From Sphingomonas jaspsi DSM 18422 (lineage in GTDB: Bacteria; Pseudomonadota; Alphaproteobacteria; Sphingomonadales; Sphingomonadaceae): DNA of 64,000 nucleotides. Below are positions 55,813-64,000 of the stretch, piece after piece. The stretch's first letter is position 1; each line of letters starts with the position of its first letter. The position numbers were made by a program, and so were the translations under genes. The notes beneath the pieces were generated by a model, which saw nothing but the letters and a program-made list of their open reading frames with translations, had not been told where the DNA came from and searched no databases. The DNA lies in NCBI RefSeq assembly GCF_000585415.1, contig NZ_KK073876.1:2229810-2293809 (forward strand). The letters are read 5' to 3'.

Positions 55813-56045
55813 TTTCCCTCCGGCGATTCCAGCTTGGTGTGATGACCGATGGCGCTGACCTCGGCCAGCAACAGGTCGCCAGACCGCGGCCGGCGATCGA
55901 CGATCAGCGTGCGCGCCTTGCGCAGGTCAGCACGTCGCGTTGCGAAAGATTGCTTGGCGAGCCTCAGGCGTTCCTGACCGACCGGGACGATCGAATAGTC
56001 CGGCTGGCCGATCACCGACAATTTCGGTCCGTTGGTCCTGGTCAT
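55813..56045 (-). pseudogene. N-terminal fragment of an unnamed protein, cut off at the tRNA-Arg 3' end
   Basis: About 77 codons from ATG 56045 read like a genuine protein: KLSVIGQPDYSIVPVGQERL, then KARTLIVDRRPRSGDLLLAE and VSAIGHHTKLESPEG. This resembles the start of a longer family (about 350 residues, unknown role) that I recall from rhizobia and sphingomonads, where the frame would continue into GDEIVVAYGNRYAPDQF. Here the frame runs into the tRNA instead, and the rest is missing. Integration or excision at the tRNA 3' end is a natural cause. The family match is from memory only. Confidence 0.45.
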
Positions 56046-56276
56046 CTCAAGCTTGCGATCCCGATAGGCAATGAACTGCTTCTACAGGGGCGCGGGGGCG
56101 GCGACTACGGCCCGCTTGGCCACCTAGGAAGGCATAATGGCACGTCGATCACTGTCTATCGGTTAACGACGAAGAATGCACGACGTGCGCCAACGGAACC
56201 AATCGGCCAGTCGAGCGCTGGAGAAGCAGCGTCCCTCGTTACGGCGCTGACATGAAGTGTCCCGGTTGGCGGACGT
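56046..56276. other. Gap upstream of the CHASE3 kinase; one sigma-EcfG-like promoter candidate
   Basis: No gene seen. GGAAC-N16-CGCT at 56195-56219 is one base away from the alphaproteobacterial EcfG general-stress consensus GGAAC-N16/17-CGTT. It points toward the kinase gene. This is a weak match and needs transcript data. Confidence 0.3.
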
Positions 56277-57779
56277 GTGGGGTGGTCGTCCTTGGTTCCA
56301 GTGTCTGAAAGCCGTTTCAATCGCGCGACTTATGCCGTGCTCGGTGCGGCGTTCCTTCTGCTCGCAATTGCCTTCGCGGCGGCTGTCAGCCTGTCGCGTA
56401 TCGCTACGTCGGCGGGCGACCGGGTCGAACATACCTTCGAAGTCATATCGACCATATCGTTGCTGGAAACGGACATCGAGCGGTCGGAAACCGCCGTTCG
56501 CGGATGGTTGCTTGCGCCAGAACCGCAACGCCTGGCCAACTACAAGAAATTTTCTTCCCGCATCGCCCCGACACTGGAGGCGGCGGAATCTCTGGTGGCC
56601 GACAACCGAAAGCAAGTCCGCGCGATCCAGAATTTGAAGCCCGACTTGATCGAGGAAGTCGAAACGCTCGACGCCATCGTCGCGCTTGCCGAACGCGGCG
56701 ACCGCCAAGGTGCGCTACGGCTTTTCCTCGATACGGCCAACAAGTTCAACGTTACGACAATCCGCAACGAAACCGACGCGATGCGGGCCGAGGAACGGCG
56801 ATTGCTCACTCAGCGTCGGGCGGCGGAAGGCCGGGCGCTGCGCAACTTCGCGCTGGTGGTCGCCATCACTGCCGGCCTGCTCGCGGCGGTCGCGATCGGG
56901 GTGTTCTTCCTGGTACGACGGTACACGTCGACCATCCTCGCCAGCCGGGCCCGGCTTCACCTGCTCAACACCAACCTTGAAGGCGCGGTGGCGGAACGAA
57001 CCTCGGACCTCAAGCGCGCCAACGACGAGATCCAGCGCTTTGCCTATGTCGTCAGCCACGACCTGCGATCGCCGCTCGTCAACGTGATGGGGTTCACGGC
57101 CGAACTGGAGCGGGCCGACAAGGTCGTCAGCGACTTCATCGGCAAGGTCGAGGAAGCGCAGCCCGACCTGGTGACGCAGGACGTGACCTACGCCGCCCGC
57201 GAAGACCTGCCCGAAGCAATCGGCTTCATCCGTTCGTCGACGCAGAAGATGGACCGGCTGATTAACGCCATCCTCGACCTGTCGCGGCAGGGACGGCGGG
57301 TGCTGACGCCGGAGCATCTGCCGATGGAGCGGATTTTGCAGGACATCGCTGACAGCCTTGCCACGCAAAGCGACCTTCGGGGTGCAACCATCACTATCGA
57401 GACGCCCCTGCCCGATCTTCGCCACGATCGACTAGCGGTCGAGCAGATTTTCCAAAACCTGATGGAAAATGCGACCAAATATTTGTCGCCCGACCGCCCC
57501 GGCCAGATCGTCGTGCGCGGTCGCCGCGAGGGTAAGCGGGCGATCTACGAGGTCGAGGATAATGGGCGTGGCATTGCGCCCGAGGATCATGAGCGCGTGT
57601 TCGAATTGTTCCGTCGGTCAGGCCAGCAGGATCAGAAGGGCGAAGGAATCGGGCTCGCTAATGTCCGCGCACTGGCCTACCGCCTTGGCGGCACGGTAAC
57701 GGTTCGGTCGACCTTAAGCGAAGGTTCAACCTTTGTCGTTGATTTGCCGACGGAATTTTCTGGGGAGGACAAGGAATGA
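56277..57779 (+). CDS. Membrane sensor histidine kinase with CHASE3 domain
   Basis: A 500-residue kinase. Two transmembrane helices (about residues 18-40 and 190-213) flank a periplasmic CHASE3 domain of about 150 residues (VEHTFEVISTISLLETDIER). The H-box VSHDLRSPLVNVMGF puts the phosphorylated histidine at residue 261. The HATPase domain has the N-box QNLMENATKYLS and the G-boxes EDNGRGIAPED and GEGIGLANVRAL. Start is GTG 56277; later GTG/TTG codons are possible. The stop overlaps the next regulator (ATGA). Confidence 0.88.
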   Translation: MGWSSLVPVSESRFNRATYAVLGAAFLLLAIAFAAAVSLSRIATSAGDRVEHTFEVISTISLLETDIERSETAVRGWLLAPEPQRLANYKKFSSRIAPTLEAAESLVADNRKQVRAIQNLKPDLIEEVETLDAIVALAERGDRQGALRLFLDTANKFNVTTIRNETDAMRAEERRLLTQRRAAEGRALRNFALVVAITAGLLAAVAIGVFFLVRRYTSTILASRARLHLLNTNLEGAVAERTSDLKRANDEIQRFAYVVSHDLRSPLVNVMGFTAELERADKVVSDFIGKVEEAQPDLVTQDVTYAAREDLPEAIGFIRSSTQKMDRLINAILDLSRQGRRVLTPEHLPMERILQDIADSLATQSDLRGATITIETPLPDLRHDRLAVEQIFQNLMENATKYLSPDRPGQIVVRGRREGKRAIYEVEDNGRGIAPEDHERVFELFRRSGQQDQKGEGIGLANVRALAYRLGGTVTVRSTLSEGSTFVVDLPTEFSGEDKE

Positions 57780-58216
57780 ACGCGCAGCATCCGGTCAGCA
57801 TCGTGATGATCGAGGACGATGAGGGCCATGCCCGGCTGATCGAAAAGAATATCCGCCGCGCGGGGATTTCGAATTCGCTGCGCCATTTTACCGATGGCAC
57901 CAGCGGTCTCGACTATCTGTTCAACGCGCCGGAAGGTCCGGCACATAACGGCCCCGCGCTCGTGCTCCTCGACCTCAACCTGCCGGACATGAGCGGGACC
58001 GACATCCTCGCCAAGATCAAGGGCGACGAGAAATTGCACCGCGTTCCCGTCGTCGTGCTCACCACGACTGACGACAAGAATGAAATCCAGCGCTGCTACG
58101 ACCTCGGCTGCAACGTCTACATCACCAAGCCGGTCAATTACGAAAGCTTCGCCGACGCGATCCGCCAACTGGGGCTGTTCCTGTCGGTGATCCAGGTGCC
58201 GAGCAACGACGCCTGA
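57776..58216 (+). CDS. Rcp1-like single-domain response regulator
   Basis: A 146-residue receiver domain of the Rcp1 type usually paired with phytochrome-like kinases. Acidic residues D14/D15 (IEDDEGHARLIEKNI), phospho-acceptor D66 in LVLLDLNLPDMSG, T96 in VVVLTTTDD and K118 in YITKPVN are all present. It is expected to receive phosphate from the preceding kinase and pass it on. The next gene starts at its own stop codon (TGATG). Confidence 0.92.
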   Translation: MNAQHPVSIVMIEDDEGHARLIEKNIRRAGISNSLRHFTDGTSGLDYLFNAPEGPAHNGPALVLLDLNLPDMSGTDILAKIKGDEKLHRVPVVVLTTTDDKNEIQRCYDLGCNVYITKPVNYESFADAIRQLGLFLSVIQVPSNDA

Positions 58217-59250
58217 TGAAAGAGCCGCGTACCATCCTGTATATCGATGATGACGCCGGCCTGCGCAGGCTGGTGGACAAGCTGTTGTCGCGTCGCGGCC
58301 ATACGGTCGTCACGGCCGAGGACGGCGCGGCGGGCGTCGCCAAGGCCCGCGAAGGCAATTTCGATATCATTGCCGTCGACCATTATATGCCGGGCATGGA
58401 CGGGCTGCAGACGCTGGCCGCATTGCGTGAGCTGCCTGACTGTCCGCCAGTGGTTTATGTCACCGGGTCCGAAGAGAGCCAGATCGCCGTCGCGGCGCTG
58501 AAGGCGGGCGCCTACGAATATGTGGTCAAGACGATTGGCGACGATTTCGTCGACCTGCTCGAGCAGGCCTTCACACTCGCGCTCGCCCGCGTCCGGCTGG
58601 AACGGGAAAAGCGCGAGGCGGAGGACAAGCTTAAGGCTGCCAACGAGCGGCTCGAAGCCTTGCTGCGCGAGGTCAACCACCGCGTCGCCAACTCGCTGCA
58701 GCTGGTGTCGACCTTCGTCCATATGCAGGCGCGCGGGCTGGACAATGCCGGCGCCCGCGAGGCGCTCGAAGATACCCAGCGGCGGATCGACGCCATCGCC
58801 CAAGTCCATCGCAAGCTCTATGCCAGCGGCGATGTCGAGCAGGTGGCGATGGACGAATATCTGGCCGCCATCGTCGAGGAACTGCAGGAAACCTGGTCGA
58901 CCCCGACTGCCCCGCGATCGATCCAGCTTCGAGCCGAGCCGCTGCAGCTTCATCCCGACAAGGCGGTGTCGCTGGGCGTGATCGTCAACGAACTGGTCTC
59001 CAACGCGTGCAAATACGCCTACGACCCGGCCGTTCCGGGTGAGATCAGGGTCGAACTCAGCCGCGCCAACGACCAGCAATTTTCCCTGCTGGTCGAAGAC
59101 GATGGCTGCGGAATCAAGGACGGCGATGCGCCCAAGGGCAGCGGCTTAGGGTCGAAGCTGGTCCTCGCCATGGCCAAGTCGCTTGCCGCGACGTTGGACT
59201 ATGACAAGGCTCACACCGGCGTCCGCGCGCGCGTCGTGGCCGCGATCTAG
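58216..59250 (+). CDS. Hybrid receiver-histidine kinase (REC + HisKA_2 + HATPase)
   Basis: A 344-residue protein. The N-terminal REC domain has phospho-acceptor D55 in IIAVDHYMPGMDG. After a coiled-coil linker (RLEREKREAEDKLKAANERL), the HisKA_2 phosphorylation box LLREVNHRVANSLQLVSTFV has H155. The ATPase domain has NELVSNACKYAYD and EDDGCGIKDGD. HisKA_2/HWE kinases in alphaproteobacteria often feed the general stress response. No transmembrane segment is seen, so it is cytosolic. The stop shares CTAG with the next gene. Confidence 0.92.
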   Translation: MKEPRTILYIDDDAGLRRLVDKLLSRRGHTVVTAEDGAAGVAKAREGNFDIIAVDHYMPGMDGLQTLAALRELPDCPPVVYVTGSEESQIAVAALKAGAYEYVVKTIGDDFVDLLEQAFTLALARVRLEREKREAEDKLKAANERLEALLREVNHRVANSLQLVSTFVHMQARGLDNAGAREALEDTQRRIDAIAQVHRKLYASGDVEQVAMDEYLAAIVEELQETWSTPTAPRSIQLRAEPLQLHPDKAVSLGVIVNELVSNACKYAYDPAVPGEIRVELSRANDQQFSLLVEDDGCGIKDGDAPKGSGLGSKLVLAMAKSLAATLDYDKAHTGVRARVVAAI

Positions 59251-60437
59251 CTGCCCCGCGCCGGCGCGCCTGGCCCAACCCCGACGCAATCCGCGACCTT
59301 GAGCGGGGGCGGCGCATCGGCCCGAAGCGCAATCCGATCGGTCATCGTCACCAGCTTGCGCAGGTACATGTCAGTATAGACGGTCTGGCAAGCGCGGCTG
59401 AGGTGGGACAGTTCGGGCAATACCCATGGCTGCGGCCCGAAATCGTCGGCATGGATGCCCTTCACTTTTGCCTGGGCAAGGATCTGCTCCCAGCCTTTTG
59501 ATTTGGGGATGCGCGCTTCCTCGTTGACCCTCAGGCGTGCGGCTGATGGCGGACGCAGAAAGATAACTTCCCCGCCGCGCGCCCGGATCGCGGCGACCGC
59601 CGCGACCGTTTCCTTCAACGTCTTGGGCACATCGAATGGCGGTTCGCCCGGTTCGGCCTTGAAATCGCCCCATGCATGGATCGCGTGCCCCTGGATCAGC
59701 GGATTGGTTTCGACCCGATCCCACATCGTATATTGGCGCCGCTGGTCTTCGGTGCTGATCTTCCACACTTCCTCGTAAGGGCCACGAGCGCCCGCGCGCT
59801 GGTTTCGATCAAGGCGATGGATCAGGACGCTCAGGCGGTAATCCTTCGATGGGAACGCTAACGACTTTTCGAGCAGGTCGCCGAGCCACAGCCGCGTCCG
59901 CTGCGACGGCAGCCGCGTCTTTTCAGGCTCCTTAAGGTACAATCCGGCAAACCCCGCTGGACCGAAGTAGGGCGTGTCGGCCATCCCGACCAGCACCAGT
60001 CCGTTGACCGACGGATCCTTGGCCAAATCCTGCAGCAGCACCAGCGCGCTTGAGCCAACGACGCCAAGCTGCACCGGGTCCTTGCCGGTGAGCGCCTTGA
60101 ACCGCGCCAGGTCGGTGTCGAACATCAGGCGGCTGTCGCTGACCATCACGACCTTGTCCTTGCCCCCGGCGGTCAGGCGGTTCGCTTCCCAGCGGGCGAT
60201 GCTGTCGTCGACGTCGCCCGCAACCAGCCCGAGCGAGCGCATCTTCATTTCCCAGCCGATCGTCAGCAGGACGACGGCGATGGCCGCGACCAGCGCCATC
60301 ATGCCCCACGGTCGGTCGGGAATGTCGCGCGTCGGCACCGGCTGTGCTTGCCCCGGACGGTCGGACGCGGTGAGGCGAAGACCCGCGGGCAGCGCGCCTT
60401 CGTGGATGGCGTCAGAAGGCGAAGTAGATGAAGGCAT
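59247..60437 (-). CDS. AlgJ/AlgX-like SGNH-fold partner of the MBOAT protein
   Basis: A 396-residue protein anchored by one transmembrane helix (MMALVAAIAVVLLTIGWEM, about residues 46-64). The extracytoplasmic part starts with DKVVMVSDSRLMFDTD, whose DSR resembles the SGNH-hydrolase block I. A possible late D-x-x-H-like pair may be in LPELSHLS. Such proteins accept acyl groups from MBOAT transporters and O-acetylate extracellular polymers. The start overlaps the MBOAT 3' end by 26 bases. The polymer is not identifiable; no glycan synthesis genes are nearby. Confidence 0.78.
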   Translation of the reverse strand: MPSSTSPSDAIHEGALPAGLRLTASDRPGQAQPVPTRDIPDRPWGMMALVAAIAVVLLTIGWEMKMRSLGLVAGDVDDSIARWEANRLTAGGKDKVVMVSDSRLMFDTDLARFKALTGKDPVQLGVVGSSALVLLQDLAKDPSVNGLVLVGMADTPYFGPAGFAGLYLKEPEKTRLPSQRTRLWLGDLLEKSLAFPSKDYRLSVLIHRLDRNQRAGARGPYEEVWKISTEDQRRQYTMWDRVETNPLIQGHAIHAWGDFKAEPGEPPFDVPKTLKETVAAVAAIRARGGEVIFLRPPSAARLRVNEEARIPKSKGWEQILAQAKVKGIHADDFGPQPWVLPELSHLSRACQTVYTDMYLRKLVTMTDRIALRADAPPPLKVADCVGVGPGAPARGS

Positions 60438-61833
60438 TGCCTTGCCCCTGCTCGATGATCACCGCGAACAGCATCGCGGCCCATGCGGTGGTGAGCGCCC
60501 AGGCCGGGGTGCGCTCGACGACGGCTTCGATGGTGGTCGACCGCATTGCCCAGTGCGTGCCGACGATGCCCGCGACGACCAGCAAAGCGCAGATCATCGG
60601 CACCATCGCCACCAGCGGTTTTCCGCCCGGCGCATGGCCAGCCATCGCGCCGAGGATCGTCCAGGCCTCCTTGAAGCTGTCGGCGCGGAAAAAGACCCAG
60701 GTCACGTCGATCAGCAGGAAGGTCAGCAGCATTACGGCGATCAGGCTGGCGCCCGACGGCTTGAACCCGCCGAAACGACCCTTCAGCCAGCGTTCGACTG
60801 ACAGATAAAGGCCGTGCAGCCCGCCCCAGGCGACGAAGGTCCAGTTGGCACCGTGCCACAGGCCGCCAAGCAGCATCGTCCCCATCAGCGCCATGTAGGT
60901 GCGCGCCGGGCCGTGGCGGTTGCCGCCGAGCGGGATGTAGAGATAATCGCGCAGCCATGCCGACAGGGTGATGTGCCAACGCCGCCAGAAGTCGGAGAAG
61001 CCCGCTGCCGCATAGGGAAAGCGGAAGTTGTCGGGCATGGCGAAGCCGAGCGTCAGCGCCACCCCGATGGCGGTCGTCGAATAGCCGGCGAAGTCGCAAA
61101 AGATCTGGCCCGCAAAGGCCAGCGTCGCGACCCAGGCATCGAGCGGAAGGGGCGCCATCGGTCCACGCGGATCGTACACCGCCTCCACCACCGGGGCGAG
61201 GAAACCGTCGGCCAGCACCACCTTCTGGAAAAGCCCGACCGTCATCAGGAACAGGCCGAACAGCAGCATGGTGCGCGTCGCGCGCTTCGCTTCGGCGAAC
61301 TGCGGCACCAGTTCGGTCGGGCGCATGATCGGACCCGCCACCAGGTGCGGGAAGAAGGTCACGAACAGCGCATAGTCGAGGAAATGTTCAGCCGGCTTCG
61401 CGCGCTTGAGATAGACGTCGAGGGTGTAGCTCAGGGTCGCGAAGGTGTAGAAGCTGATGCCGACCGGCAGGACGATATTATATTTGGCCGGAACATATTC
61501 GATGCCAATGCTGGCCGCGAGCGCGACGAAATTGTCGAGCAGGAACTGGCCATATTTGAAGAAGGCCAGCATGCCGAGGTTCACCACCAGCGAGGCGATG
61601 AGCCAGAAGCGGCGGACCGACTTTTTCTCCGACCGGATCATAGTCTGCGCGGCCCACCAATCGACAACGGTCGATGCCCACAGCAGCAGGACGAAGGGCG
61701 GATTCCAGGCCGCGTAGAAAATGTAGCTGGCGACTAGCAGGAATAGCTTGCGGCCCGTCCACGGCAACCGCAGCTGCCACACCGCCAGCACGATGGCGAA
61801 GAAGACGATGAACGTCAGCGAATTGAAAATCAT
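60412..61833 (-). CDS. MBOAT-family membrane O-acyltransferase (AlgI-like)
   Basis: A 473-residue polytopic membrane protein of about 11 helices. The AlgI-type signature FWRRWHITLSAWLRDYLYIP (residues 282-301) and the catalytic histidine H327 in GGLWHGANWTFVAW are intact. It is thought to move acetyl groups across the membrane to its SGNH partner, the next gene downstream. Start MIFNSLTFIVFF is typical for AlgI/PatA. Confidence 0.92.
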   Translation of the reverse strand: MIFNSLTFIVFFAIVLAVWQLRLPWTGRKLFLLVASYIFYAAWNPPFVLLLWASTVVDWWAAQTMIRSEKKSVRRFWLIASLVVNLGMLAFFKYGQFLLDNFVALAASIGIEYVPAKYNIVLPVGISFYTFATLSYTLDVYLKRAKPAEHFLDYALFVTFFPHLVAGPIMRPTELVPQFAEAKRATRTMLLFGLFLMTVGLFQKVVLADGFLAPVVEAVYDPRGPMAPLPLDAWVATLAFAGQIFCDFAGYSTTAIGVALTLGFAMPDNFRFPYAAAGFSDFWRRWHITLSAWLRDYLYIPLGGNRHGPARTYMALMGTMLLGGLWHGANWTFVAWGGLHGLYLSVERWLKGRFGGFKPSGASLIAVMLLTFLLIDVTWVFFRADSFKEAWTILGAMAGHAPGGKPLVAMVPMICALLVVAGIVGTHWAMRSTTIEAVVERTPAWALTTAWAAMLFAVIIEQGQGNAFIYFAF

Positions 61834-61961
61834 TGCCCGCGTGACCCACGCAGGAACCGAGCGTAACGCATCCGACAGCCCCCTGTCTCGTGATGACGCG
61901 ACTCGCCCGCCTCCGCCGCGGACCGGGCAACGTTAACCGAGTTTAATGGGAATGCCAGCCG

Positions 61962-63143
61962 TCAGGCGGCAGGCCATGTCTCGAGGACTTCAACGAAGCG
62001 GCTGAGCCAGGCGTTGGTCTGATGCCCGTCGACGACGCGATGGTCGATGGTCAGCGTGACATAGGCCATCGGGCGAATGAGGATTGCGTCCTGACCGCCC
62101 ACCGTCCGCACGACCACGCGCTTTTCCAGCTTGCCGACGCCGAGGATCGCCGCCTGTCCCGCGTGGAGGATGATGGGGCTGGCGAGCAGGCTGCCCGACA
62201 CGCCATGGTTGGAAATGGTGAAGCTGCCGCCGCTGACGTCCGCGCCGGTCAGTTGCCCCGCCCGGGCGCGGCTGGTGAGATCGTCGAGCTTGCGGCCGAT
62301 GTCTTCGAGGCTGAGCGAACCTGCATCCTTGACCACCGGGACGACCAACCCCTTGTCGCCAAGCGCGGTGCCGACGCCGACGTTGATCGTCGGCGATACC
62401 GCGATGCGGTCGTCTTCCCAGCGGCCGTTGATGGCCGGGGCGACCGCCATCGCTTCGGCCGCCGCCTTGATGAGGTAGGCGGTGTAGCTGAGCTTCACCC
62501 CCTTGGCCGCAAGCGCTGCCTTGTGCGCGGCGATGGCGCTGAAATCGGCTTCGAACAGCGCGGTGACGTGCGGCGCCTCGCTGACCGCGCGGACCATATT
62601 CTCGGCGATCTTGAGCCGCATCCGGTCGTGCGGAATGTCGGCGCCCTCGAAATGACGCGGCTGCGCGGTGGTCGGTTCACCGACATGCGTCACCGTCGCC
62701 ATTTCGACGAAGCGGTCGACGTCGTCACGGGTGATACGCCCGTCGCGCCCGGTACCGGTGATGCGCGATGGGTCGATGTCGTGCTGCAGGATCGCGCGCT
62801 TGACCGCCGGCGACAGGCGCAACTCGCGCGCTGCGTCGGCATCGACCTTCGGCGATTCGACCTTGGGCGCTTCCGCAACAGACTTCGCTTCCGCCACCCG
62901 CTGCGCGGCGCCCTGCGGGTCGATCCGCGCCAACACTGCGCCCGGCAAGGCTTCGTCGTCCGTCGTCAGCAGCACTTCGGCCAGCACGCCTGCGGCGGGT
63001 GACGGTACCTCCTGCGTGACCTTGTCGGTTTCCAGCTCGACCAGCGGATCGTTGACCGCGACCGCCTCGCCGATCTTTTTCAGCCAGGCGCGGACGACCG
63101 CCTTGGTGCCTTCCTGCTCGTCGGGAACGCGGACGTCGATCAT
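61962..63143 (-). CDS. 2-oxoacid dehydrogenase complex E2 (dihydrolipoyl acyltransferase)
   Basis: A 393-residue E2 enzyme. The N-terminal lipoyl domain has the lipoylated lysine in ELETDKVTQEVPSP near residue 41. The E1/E3-binding domain is LRLSPAVKRAILQHDIDPSR and TGTGRDGRITRDDV. The catalytic domain ends in TIDHRVVDGHQTNAWL, with the active-site histidine. With the E1-beta gene just upstream it belongs to a pyruvate, 2-oxoglutarate or branched-chain complex; the adjoining E1-beta favours the branched-chain or acetoin/pyruvate type. Confidence 0.92.
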   Translation of the reverse strand: MIDVRVPDEQEGTKAVVRAWLKKIGEAVAVNDPLVELETDKVTQEVPSPAAGVLAEVLLTTDDEALPGAVLARIDPQGAAQRVAEAKSVAEAPKVESPKVDADAARELRLSPAVKRAILQHDIDPSRITGTGRDGRITRDDVDRFVEMATVTHVGEPTTAQPRHFEGADIPHDRMRLKIAENMVRAVSEAPHVTALFEADFSAIAAHKAALAAKGVKLSYTAYLIKAAAEAMAVAPAINGRWEDDRIAVSPTINVGVGTALGDKGLVVPVVKDAGSLSLEDIGRKLDDLTSRARAGQLTGADVSGGSFTISNHGVSGSLLASPIILHAGQAAILGVGKLEKRVVVRTVGGQDAILIRPMAYVTLTIDHRVVDGHQTNAWLSRFVEVLETWPAA

Positions 63144-63147
63144 GCTC

Positions 63148-64000
63148 TTAAAACCCCACCAGCCGGTCGATTTCGGCCCGGATTTTCTCGACGCTCGGAA
63201 CCGCCCAGTCGAGCAGCTTGGGGTGATGCGGGCTCGGAATATCGGGCATCGTCACGCGCGCGACCGGCGCGTCGAGGTCGAGGAAGGCTTCGTCCGCGAC
63301 CACCGCCGCGATCTCCGCGCCGAAACCTCCGGTGCGAAGGTCTTCGTGGACGATCAGGCAACGCCGCGTCTTGCGTACGCTGTCGAGCACCATGTCGCGA
63401 TCCCACGGGTTGAGCGTGCGCAGGTCGATGACGTCCGCGCTGATACCGTCGACCGCCGCTTCGCAGCGCGGAACCATCGCGCCCCAAGTGACGATGGTTA
63501 TCCTGTCGCCTTCGCGCGTCTTCTTGGCTTTGCCGAACGGCACGACAAAGTCGTCGCCCGGCCACGGCCGCCGCGCCCAGCTGTCGTCGAGCATCGCGCG
63601 ATGTTCGAAGAACAGCACCGGGTCGTGACCGCGCAAGGACATGCGCAGCAGCCCGACCGCGTCCTCGGCGTTCGACGGCACCGCGACCTTCCAGCCGGGA
63701 TTGTGGACGAACTGCACCTCGTTGGTCTGGCTGTGCCACGGGTCGCCGCATTTGAAGAAGCCGCCGGGCACGCGCAGCACCATCGGTGCGGCGAAGCGGT
63801 TAGCGGTGCGCCAGCGCATCGTGCCGCAATCGTTGATCTGCTCGGTCGCAGGCTCGGCATATTTGCGGAACTGGATTTCGGGGACCGGCAGCAGCCCGGC
63901 CAGTGCCATGCCGACCGCGCGGCCGACGATGCCTTCTTCATTGAGCGAGGTGTCGAACACGCGATCGACGCCATATTTGTCCTGCAGGCCGAGCGTCACG
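63148..64000 (-). CDS. 2-oxoacid dehydrogenase E1 component, beta subunit (5' end outside window)
   Basis: A transketolase-like pyrimidine-binding domain protein of at least 284 residues, entering from the right edge. Visible parts are DTSLNEEGIVGRAVGMALAG (with the thiamine-activating glutamate), FRKYAEPATEQINDCG, GPDPVL-type LRGHDPVLFFEHRAM, and the C-terminal LRTLNPWDRDMVLDSV. The stop is four bases before the E2 start. The alpha subunit presumably lies just outside the window. Confidence 0.92.
   Translation of the reverse strand, partial: VTLGLQDKYGVDRVFDTSLNEEGIVGRAVGMALAGLLPVPEIQFRKYAEPATEQINDCGTMRWRTANRFAAPMVLRVPGGFFKCGDPWHSQTNEVQFVHNPGWKVAVPSNAEDAVGLLRMSLRGHDPVLFFEHRAMLDDSWARRPWPGDDFVVPFGKAKKTREGDRITIVTWGAMVPRCEAAVDGISADVIDLRTLNPWDRDMVLDSVRKTRRCLIVHEDLRTGGFGAEIAAVVADEAFLDLDAPVARVTMPDIPSPHHPKLLDWAVPSVEKIRAEIDRLVGF

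Noticed and set aside
1..64000. CRISPR arrays, transposases, integrases, LH2 (puc) genes
   Set aside because: None seen on either strand within the window.

Overview
This 64 kb window is high-GC, tightly packed chromosomal DNA from an alphaproteobacterium. It most likely comes from a Sphingomonadales aerobic anoxygenic phototroph (Sphingomonas/Erythrobacter-like). The basis is the photosynthesis gene order, the RNase E with an acidic insert, and the protein family types. These assignments come from reading the sequence and from memory of the families; no database search was run.

Layout. (1) Positions 1-16.7 kb hold part of a photosynthesis gene cluster: the ppsR 3' end, bchG, a PucC/LhaA-like MFS carrier, bchP, tspO and a small membrane protein on the plus strand; pufBALMC, bchCXYZ and crtF on the minus strand; then crtD and crtC on the plus strand. 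Products: phytylated bacteriochlorophyll a (BchXYZ, BchC, BchG, BchP), the type II reaction centre with LH1 (PufL, M, A, B, and tetrahaem PufC), and acyclic 1-hydroxy/methoxy carotenoids (CrtC, CrtD, CrtF). PpsR-type TGT-N12-ACA palindromes lie in the bchC-crtF and crtF-crtD gaps, and a one-mismatch version lies before bchG. The cluster ends abruptly at thyA. (2) 16.7-30.5 kb is housekeeping: thyA, radC-like, an exported methyltransferase-like lipoprotein, prfB, a class A penicillin-binding protein, an amidase, rne, an M48 protease, a DsbA-like oxidoreductase, rlmE, ppx/gppA and tRNA-Gln. (3) 30.6-36.1 kb is a five-gene overlapping operon: TolC, HlyD, two ABC-2 permeases and a GST, with no ATPase gene. 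(4) 36.1-44.9 kb: a response regulator, a SleB-like hydrolase, an EVE protein, an AT-richer scar region with repeats, a DbpA-like helicase, typA, a divergent MarR/MFS pair and a cytochrome b561. (5) 44.9-53.2 kb: fatty-acid/acyl-CoA catabolism (a FadB-like bifunctional enzyme, two SDRs, three acyl-CoA dehydrogenases, a PaaI thioesterase). (6) 53.2-64 kb: purS-purQ, a sorbosone-dehydrogenase-like beta-propeller, tRNA-Arg beside a truncated gene, a three-gene CHASE3 kinase/Rcp1-type regulator/REC-HisKA_2 module, an AlgJ-like/MBOAT O-acetylation pair, and a 2-oxoacid dehydrogenase E2 with a partial E1-beta.

Architecture. Most co-directional neighbours overlap by ATGA or GTGA. Six of about ten convergent pairs share a four-base stop overlap (CTAG four times, TTAA once, CTAA once). 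Strong stem-loops lie between the puf genes and in front of rne, sleB and the helicase. No CRISPR array, insertion sequence or intact mobile element was seen.
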